From the NCBI GenBank assembly GCA_965225955.1, contig CBDDBX010000006.1, positions 104,176 through 168,175 of the forward strand: DNA of 64,000 bases, given 5' to 3'. Below, in pieces: positions 58,754 through 64,000 of this stretch. A model generated the notes under the pieces. That model ran no database searches. It saw only the letters and a program-made list of their open reading frames with translations, and was not told the DNA's origin. Numbering within the stretch: the stretch's first letter is position 1; each line of letters starts with the position of its first letter. The position numbers and the translations under genes are program-made. The stretch comes from CBDDBX01 sp965225955. Lineage in GTDB: Bacteria; Acidobacteriota; Aminicenantia; UBA2199.

Positions 58754-61156
58754 GTGAGTCAGACAACAACTGAAAAAAACTACACTGCAGACAATATTAA
58801 GGTTCTTGAGGGACTTGAGGCTGTTCGTGTCAGGCCTGCCATGTATATTGGCAGTACTGGTTCAATGGGATTACACCACCTCGTTTATGAAGTAGTTGAT
58901 AATTCAATTGACGAAGCAATGGCCGGCTTTTGTACCAAGATAAAAGTCTTCATACATTTTGACAACTCAATTACAGTTATAGACAACGGACGTGGTATTC
59001 CTGTAGATTTTCACAAAGAAGAAGGAAAATCGGCAGCAGAAGTTGTTATGACAACTCTTCATGCAGGTGGAAAATTTGACAGTGATACTTATAAAGTATC
59101 CGGTGGTCTCCATGGGGTTGGTGTATCCTGTGTAAACGCACTCTCTTCAAGACTTGAACTTGAGATAAAAAAGGAAGGGTTTGTATATTTTCAGAAATAT
59201 GAAACCGGTAATCCTGTTACTGAGCTGAAAAAAGTTGGTACAACTACAAAAAAAGGTACAAAAATCACCTTCTGGCCTGATGAAGATATTTTCGAAGTAA
59301 CAGAATATGATTATAAAATTCTCTCAAAAAGATTAAAAGAACTGGCCTTTCTTAATGCCGGAGTCGAAATTACCATTACAGATGAGAGATCTGACACAGT
59401 TGAAAAATTCCATTATGAAGGTGGAATAGTCGAATATGTTGACTATTTATGTAGCAATAAAGAGAAAATTCATGAAGGCCCAATAGTTTTAAAAACTCAG
59501 AAAAATGATGCAGAAGTTGAAATTGCATTCCAATACATAAATTCATACAACGAAAACCTGCTTTCTTTTGTGAATAATATAAACACAATTGAAGGAGGAA
59601 CTCATCTCACAGGTTTTAAAGGAGCCATCACAAGAACAATTAATTCTTTTGCCCAGGCAAATAATGTTCTCAAAAAAGAACTAAATGCCAACTTATCCGG
59701 AGAAGATGTCAGAGAAGGACTTGTAGCTGTAATCTCTGTAAGGCTTATTGATCCTCAGTTTGAAGGGCAGACAAAGGGTAAACTTGGAAATTCTGAAGTA
59801 AAAGGTATTGTAGAGTCTTTTGTTAATGAGAAGTTATATGAATATTTTGAAGAAAATCTGGCTATAGCTAAACAGATTATAAATAAGGCTGCTTTAGCTG
59901 CGCAGGCAAGGGAAGCTTCAAGAAAAGCCAAAGATCTTATTAGAAAGACAAGTCTTCTTGAGTCCACTACACTTCCTGGTAAACTGGCTGATTGCCAGTC
60001 AAAGAATCCGGAAGAGAGTGAAATATATATTGTTGAGGGTGATTCTGCGGGTGGATCTGCAAAACAGGGAAGAGATAGAAAATTTCAGGCTATTCTTCCT
60101 CTTAAAGGTAAAATTCTCAATGTTGAAAAAGCAACTACTTCAAAGATGCTTGAAAGTGGTGAAATCAAGACTATGATTGCTGCACTTGGTGTAGGTATAG
60201 GAAAAGAGAACTTTGATGTTGAAAAACTAAGATATCATAAGATAATAATTATGACTGACGCGGATGTAGATGGATCTCATATAAGAACTCTGATAATGAC
60301 CTTCTTTTTCAGACATATGAAAGAGATTATTGAAAGAGGATATCTATATCTTGCACAACCACCTCTGTATCTCATTAAAAAAGGTAAGAAGAACATCTAC
60401 CTGAAAAATGAGAAAGAGCTGGAAGCACATCTCCTGGAAAAAATTGGCGAAGAGATTCAGGTTAAAAATGGTTCTGAACACCTTCTACGGGGTGAAGACC
60501 TTGTGAAATTTATAAAACTTGTTTCAAAGAAAGATAAATTAATAAGAAATATTGAGAAGCGCGGAATGCCTGTAAAACTGACTCATCTGTTTATTGATCT
60601 GATTAAAGACGAGAACACCTTTAAAGATAGAAAACAGGTCGAGAAAATTGCAGAAATAGTAGAAGAACTGGATATCTGCAGAAGCGTTATTATAGATTAT
60701 GATGAAGAGTATTCAATGTACTACATGAGAATAGATTATGACTATAATGGCGTCAGAATGAAACAGCTCATAAACTGGGATTATTTCATGGGTCCTCTGT
60801 TTGCTGAAGTTAATGAAGTATATGAAAAGCTCAGAGATTATCCTTCAGGTGATCTTACAGTAATTACCAGTAATGATGAGCAAGTAATAGATTCAACAGA
60901 TGATCTGATAACCACACTTTTTGAGAAAGTTAAGAAAGGCTTATATATACAGCGTTACAAAGGTCTTGGTGAAATGAATCCTTCACAGCTGTGGGAAACA
61001 ACTATGGATCCGACAAACAGAACGCTTCTGAAAGTAAACATTAATGATCTGATGGAAAGTGAAAATATTTTCGAAGTTCTTATGGGAAGCGATTCACATA
61101 AGAGAAAAGATTTCATCTTTGAAAATGCACTGAACGTAAAAAATCTTGATATTTAG
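58754..61156 (+). CDS. gyrB: DNA gyrase subunit B (long form with TOPRIM insertion)
   Basis: 800 residues. GTG start with GGAG nine bases upstream. Seen: YIGSTGSMGLHHL, VVDNSIDEAM (ATPase), GGLHGVGVSCVNALS, TOPRIM EGDSAGGSAKQGRDR and DADVDGSHI, and the ending QRYKGLGEMNPSQLWETTMD. Between TOPRIM and the end it carries the extra block of about 170 residues (about 590-720) known from E. coli GyrB, absent from the short GyrB of Firmicutes and spirochaetes. This helps to limit the taxonomic guess. Confidence 0.97.
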   Translation: MSQTTTEKNYTADNIKVLEGLEAVRVRPAMYIGSTGSMGLHHLVYEVVDNSIDEAMAGFCTKIKVFIHFDNSITVIDNGRGIPVDFHKEEGKSAAEVVMTTLHAGGKFDSDTYKVSGGLHGVGVSCVNALSSRLELEIKKEGFVYFQKYETGNPVTELKKVGTTTKKGTKITFWPDEDIFEVTEYDYKILSKRLKELAFLNAGVEITITDERSDTVEKFHYEGGIVEYVDYLCSNKEKIHEGPIVLKTQKNDAEVEIAFQYINSYNENLLSFVNNINTIEGGTHLTGFKGAITRTINSFAQANNVLKKELNANLSGEDVREGLVAVISVRLIDPQFEGQTKGKLGNSEVKGIVESFVNEKLYEYFEENLAIAKQIINKAALAAQAREASRKAKDLIRKTSLLESTTLPGKLADCQSKNPEESEIYIVEGDSAGGSAKQGRDRKFQAILPLKGKILNVEKATTSKMLESGEIKTMIAALGVGIGKENFDVEKLRYHKIIIMTDADVDGSHIRTLIMTFFFRHMKEIIERGYLYLAQPPLYLIKKGKKNIYLKNEKELEAHLLEKIGEEIQVKNGSEHLLRGEDLVKFIKLVSKKDKLIRNIEKRGMPVKLTHLFIDLIKDENTFKDRKQVEKIAEIVEELDICRSVIIDYDEEYSMYYMRIDYDYNGVRMKQLINWDYFMGPLFAEVNEVYEKLRDYPSGDLTVITSNDEQVIDSTDDLITTLFEKVKKGLYIQRYKGLGEMNPSQLWETTMDPTNRTLLKVNINDLMESENIFEVLMGSDSHKRKDFIFENALNVKNLDI

Positions 61157-61169
61157 GTAAAGGATCGAT

Positions 61170-61616
61170 ATGGAATACAAAGATATAATTGGAAATATTG
61201 AAGAAGTAACTATAGAAAATGAGATGCAGACCTCCTATCTTGACTACTCTATGAGTGTCATTATTGGTAGGGCAATTCCGGATATCAGAGATGGACTGAA
61301 ACCTGTTCACAGAAGGACTCTCTATTCTCTTCATAATACCGGAACTTATTTTAATAAACCTTACAAAAAGTCTGCAAGAATCGTCGGGGATGTAATTGGT
61401 AAATATCATCCACATGGAGACCAGGCGGTTTACGATACTCTTGTCAGAATGGCACAGGACTTTTCTTTAAGATACACACTGGTTGATGGTCAGGGTAACT
61501 TCGGATCAATTGATGGTGACTCCCCTGCTGCTATGCGATATACAGAGGTAAGGCTCAGAAAAATTTCTAACAACCTGCTTCAGGATATTGATAAGAATAC
61601 AGTAAAATTTTCTTGA
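61170..61616 (+). CDS. gyrA: DNA gyrase subunit A, N-terminal part (frame broken at 61616)
   Basis: 148 residues ending at a TGA. SYLDYSMSVIIGRAIPDIRDGLKPVHRR, and the active-site Tyr in AAMRYTEVRL, are all here. The frame breaks inside a run AAAATTTT: one extra T is present. Removing it restores VKFLDNYDGSLAEPE and a continuous 827-residue GyrA (2484 coding bases). An essential protein, so an assembly or base-call indel is the simplest explanation. Confidence 0.93.
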   Translation: MEYKDIIGNIEEVTIENEMQTSYLDYSMSVIIGRAIPDIRDGLKPVHRRTLYSLHNTGTYFNKPYKKSARIVGDVIGKYHPHGDQAVYDTLVRMAQDFSLRYTLVDGQGNFGSIDGDSPAAMRYTEVRLRKISNNLLQDIDKNTVKFS

Positions 61617-63654
61617 TAACTATGATGGTTCACTTGCTGAGCCGGAGATTTTTCCTACACTTCTACCTCTTCTGCTTTTAAATGGAAGTACTGGTATTGC
61701 TGTTGGTATGGCAACATCGATTCCTCCTCATAATCTTACAGAACTTGTAGATTCATTCATTCATTATGTTGATAATCAGGACTCTTCTGTAAGAGATCTC
61801 ATGGGTATCTTAAAAGGTCCGGATTTTCCTACCGGAGGATATATTTACGGCAAAGAATCTCTCATTAACGCTTATGAAACCGGTAGAGGAACTGTAATAG
61901 TCAGAGCAAAATCCGAGATTGAAGAGACTTCAACTGGTAAACAAAGAATAATAATTAATGAAATTCCTTATCAGACCAATAAATCCAAGATTCTTGAAAA
62001 CATTGCAAATCTTGTAAAAATTAAGAAAATTAATGGAATTTCTGATCTGAGAGATGAATCTGACAGAGATGGTATGAGAATTGTAATTGAAATAAAAAGA
62101 GATGAACTTCCTGAGGTTGTTCTTAATAGTCTCTTCAAATATACTCAGTTACAGACAACATTCTCAATAAACCTGCTGGCTATAGTAAATCAGCAGCCCA
62201 AACAGTTTAATCTTCTTGAATATTTTAATCACTTCCTTGGACACAGAAAAGAGATTGTAAGAAGAAGATCACTGTTTGAACTTAATAAAGCTGAAAAAAG
62301 AGCTCATATTATAGAAGGTCTGAAAATTGCTCTTGATCAACTGGATCTTGTTATAAAAACTATAAGATCATCAAAAAACAGAGAAGATGCAAGAGGAAAT
62401 CTTATGGAAAAACTTCCTCTTAGTATTGAACAGACAAACGCAATTCTCGATATGCAGATGTATAAACTTACAGGTCTTGAGATAGATAAACTGGAAGCTG
62501 AGTATCAGGAACTTATGAAGTTTATCAATTACCTTAAAGAGCTTCTGTCAAATGAGCAGATGATGCTTGGAGTAATTAAAGACGAACTTGAGAAAGTTAA
62601 AGATCTTTATGATGATAAAAGAAGAACAGAACTGATTGAATCAGAACTCTCAGATCTTAATATGGAAGATCTTATAAAAGATGAAGACTTTGTTATTATC
62701 TTCACAAATAAAGGGTATATAAAAAGAACTCAGTTAAGTATTTATAAAAATCAGAACCGTGGAACTATGGGTAAAAAAGGTGTAGGACTCAAAGATGATG
62801 ACTTCATTTCAAGAGTCTTTGTTGCCTCAGCTCACGAATATATCCTGGTATTTACTGATGAAGGTAAGATGTTCTGGAAAAAGGTTTATGAATTACCTGA
62901 AGGAGATACCGGAAGCAGAGGTAAACCTATTAACAGAATAATCGGTATCAGTGATGATGAGAGAGTCTGTTCTATAATTAATGTTAAGAACTTTGAAGGA
63001 GAAAATAATATAATGATGTTCTCCAGAAAAGGTTATGTTAAAAAAACACCTCTTTCATACTTCTCACGCCCAAGAGCCAACGGTATAATTGCTGCTTCAG
63101 TAGCTGAAGATGATAAACTTTTTGAAGCACATATGACAAGTGGTGAAGATGATATTATTCTCGGTACTACTGAAGGTAAAGCGATACGTTTCAACGAAAA
63201 AGATGTAAGAGTTATGGGGCGTGGTGCCAGAGGCGTAAGAGGTATAAAACTCTCAGATAACGATATGCTTGTTGGAGCTGACGTAATAAGAGATGATAGT
63301 AAATATATAATTACCGTAACAGAGAATGGTATAGGTAAAAAGAGTGAAATTGAACTTTACAGATTCCAGAAAAGAGGCGGAAAAGGGCTTATTAATATGA
63401 AGCTTAATGACAGACTTGGTAAAGTTATAGGTCTGGTAACCCTTTCAGAAGATGAAGATCTTATTCTATCTTCCAAAAATGGCATCATTAATAAAGTAAG
63501 TTCTACAGAATTAAGGTCACAGGGACGTGTTACTCAGGGTGTGAAATTACTTAATCTCAGAAAAGGTGATCGTCTGGTTTCACTTGAAAAAGTGAAAGCT
63601 TATGATGAAGAAGAGGTCATTGAAACTGAAGAGGAAGTAACAGATAATAATTGA
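61612..63654 (+). CDS. gyrA: DNA gyrase subunit A, C-terminal part (shifted frame)
   Basis: Read from about 61612 in the +1 frame. NYDGSLAEPEIFPTLLPLL, GIAVGMATSIPPHNL, then the DNA-gate coiled coil, and a C-terminal beta-pinwheel whose repeats include KKGVGLKDDDFI, IMMFSRKGYVKKT, GTTEGKAIRFN, and the GyrA box QKRGGKG. The acidic tail (EEEVIETEEEVTDNN) is typical. The GyrA box means this is gyrase, not topoisomerase IV. Same extra-T frameshift as the N-terminal part. Confidence 0.93.
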   Translation, partial: LDNYDGSLAEPEIFPTLLPLLLLNGSTGIAVGMATSIPPHNLTELVDSFIHYVDNQDSSVRDLMGILKGPDFPTGGYIYGKESLINAYETGRGTVIVRAKSEIEETSTGKQRIIINEIPYQTNKSKILENIANLVKIKKINGISDLRDESDRDGMRIVIEIKRDELPEVVLNSLFKYTQLQTTFSINLLAIVNQQPKQFNLLEYFNHFLGHRKEIVRRRSLFELNKAEKRAHIIEGLKIALDQLDLVIKTIRSSKNREDARGNLMEKLPLSIEQTNAILDMQMYKLTGLEIDKLEAEYQELMKFINYLKELLSNEQMMLGVIKDELEKVKDLYDDKRRTELIESELSDLNMEDLIKDEDFVIIFTNKGYIKRTQLSIYKNQNRGTMGKKGVGLKDDDFISRVFVASAHEYILVFTDEGKMFWKKVYELPEGDTGSRGKPINRIIGISDDERVCSIINVKNFEGENNIMMFSRKGYVKKTPLSYFSRPRANGIIAASVAEDDKLFEAHMTSGEDDIILGTTEGKAIRFNEKDVRVMGRGARGVRGIKLSDNDMLVGADVIRDDSKYIITVTENGIGKKSEIELYRFQKRGGKGLINMKLNDRLGKVIGLVTLSEDEDLILSSKNGIINKVSSTELRSQGRVTQGVKLLNLRKGDRLVSLEKVKAYDEEEVIETEEEVTDNN

Positions 63655-63692
63655 TAAAAAAATTTAATCAGTTTAAAATCGATGTATAACAT

Positions 63693-64000
63693 ATGAAATT
63701 AAACGATTTGAATAGAAAAATTCTTGAAACCTGCTGCAACTCCAATGAGAGTTGCACAGTTTTAATGATTGAAAATGGTAAGCAGTTTGTTTATCGAAGC
63801 AGGTTTTTTGAATTTTTGCCTGATAAAAAACTGATAGTAATAGACGAGCCTTCAGCAGAAACTCCAGGTGCAAAACCTCTTGCAGTGGACGAATATTTTG
63901 AAATCTTTTTTCAGTTTAAAGATTTTCGATATATGTTTAAAACCAGGCTTGTTAAGCATACTTTTACAAAAATCGGAGACAGAGATGTTCACTCTCTCAA
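63693..64000 (+). CDS. PilZ/YcgR-like N-terminal domain protein (partial at window end)
   Basis: About 102 residues from the ATG at 63693 to the window edge. The sequence FLPDKKLIVIDEPSAETPG..., EYFEIFFQFKDFRYMFKTRLV resembles the N-terminal (YcgR-type) domain of PilZ proteins that sense cyclic-di-GMP and brake flagella. The PilZ domain itself would be outside the window, so this is provisional. It lies 38 bases after gyrA on the same strand; ribosome-binding site weak. Confidence 0.55.
   Translation, partial: MKLNDLNRKILETCCNSNESCTVLMIENGKQFVYRSRFFEFLPDKKLIVIDEPSAETPGAKPLAVDEYFEIFFQFKDFRYMFKTRLVKHTFTKIGDRDVHSL

Overview
The window comes from an AT-rich Gram-negative bacterium. KdsB (Kdo-based LPS), TonB, an outer-membrane porin and two Rz/XhlA-type lysis proteins all imply an outer membrane. 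The right end is a chromosome-origin region: rsmG-parA-parB-bactofilin on the minus strand, divergent from dnaA-dnaN-recF-gyrB-gyrA. GyrB has the long form, with the roughly 170-residue TOPRIM insertion that is absent from the short GyrB of spirochaetes and Firmicutes. I cannot name the phylum; a Deferribacterota- or Desulfobacterota-like lineage is only a guess.

Layout. 1-7.7 kb holds housekeeping genes: the 5' part of recG, purN, tRNA-Leu(CAG), a DEAH-box helicase split by a one-base frameshift, a YdjM-like membrane protein, purM and a DUF3014 protein. 7.7-27.4 kb is a phage-tail island read entirely on the minus strand. It has a tail tube (two paralogues), a tail assembly chaperone with a -1 frameshift extension, a tape measure, distal tail and hub proteins, three receptor-binding proteins that share one N-terminal anchor, and two lysis modules. 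No capsid, portal, terminase, integrase or replication gene is present and there is no contractile sheath, so the island looks like a flexible (F-type) tailocin. 27.5-39.5 kb holds an aldehyde dehydrogenase, a DUF4301 protein, an overlapping STAS / anti-sigma-type kinase / STAS / GH13 phosphorylase operon, and a REC-HisKA / CheR / hybrid-kinase signalling group. 39.6-44.6 kb is a late cobalamin-synthesis cluster with a TonB-like protein. 44.6-47.5 kb holds a DtxR-family regulator, a membrane protein and a porin. 47.5-52 kb is a nucleoside transport and salvage block (NupC, adenosine deaminase, phosphoribosyltransferase, uridine kinase) plus KdsB. 52-64 kb is the origin region with two parS sites and several DnaA boxes, ending in a partial PilZ/YcgR-like gene.

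The most unusual signal is in the tail island. Six promoters share one architecture: three or four 10-bp-phased repeats of a GGAAAACNGG-like word, with the start of the last repeat exactly 25 bp (24 in one case) from a -10 hexamer. They lie ahead of six separate tail or lysis transcription units, so together they predict a single activator-driven regulon, analogous in design to the PrtN/P-box system of pyocins. Two small paralogous helix-turn-helix proteins encoded in the unit with the cleanest promoter are candidate regulators. The same island carries at least five intergenic palindromes with compensatory stem changes and one 482-bp MITE-like element with terminal inverted repeats and an 11-bp target duplication.

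Two genes, the helicase and the essential gyrA, are each broken by one extra base. This suggests sequencing indels more than true loss, but it needs raw-read checking.
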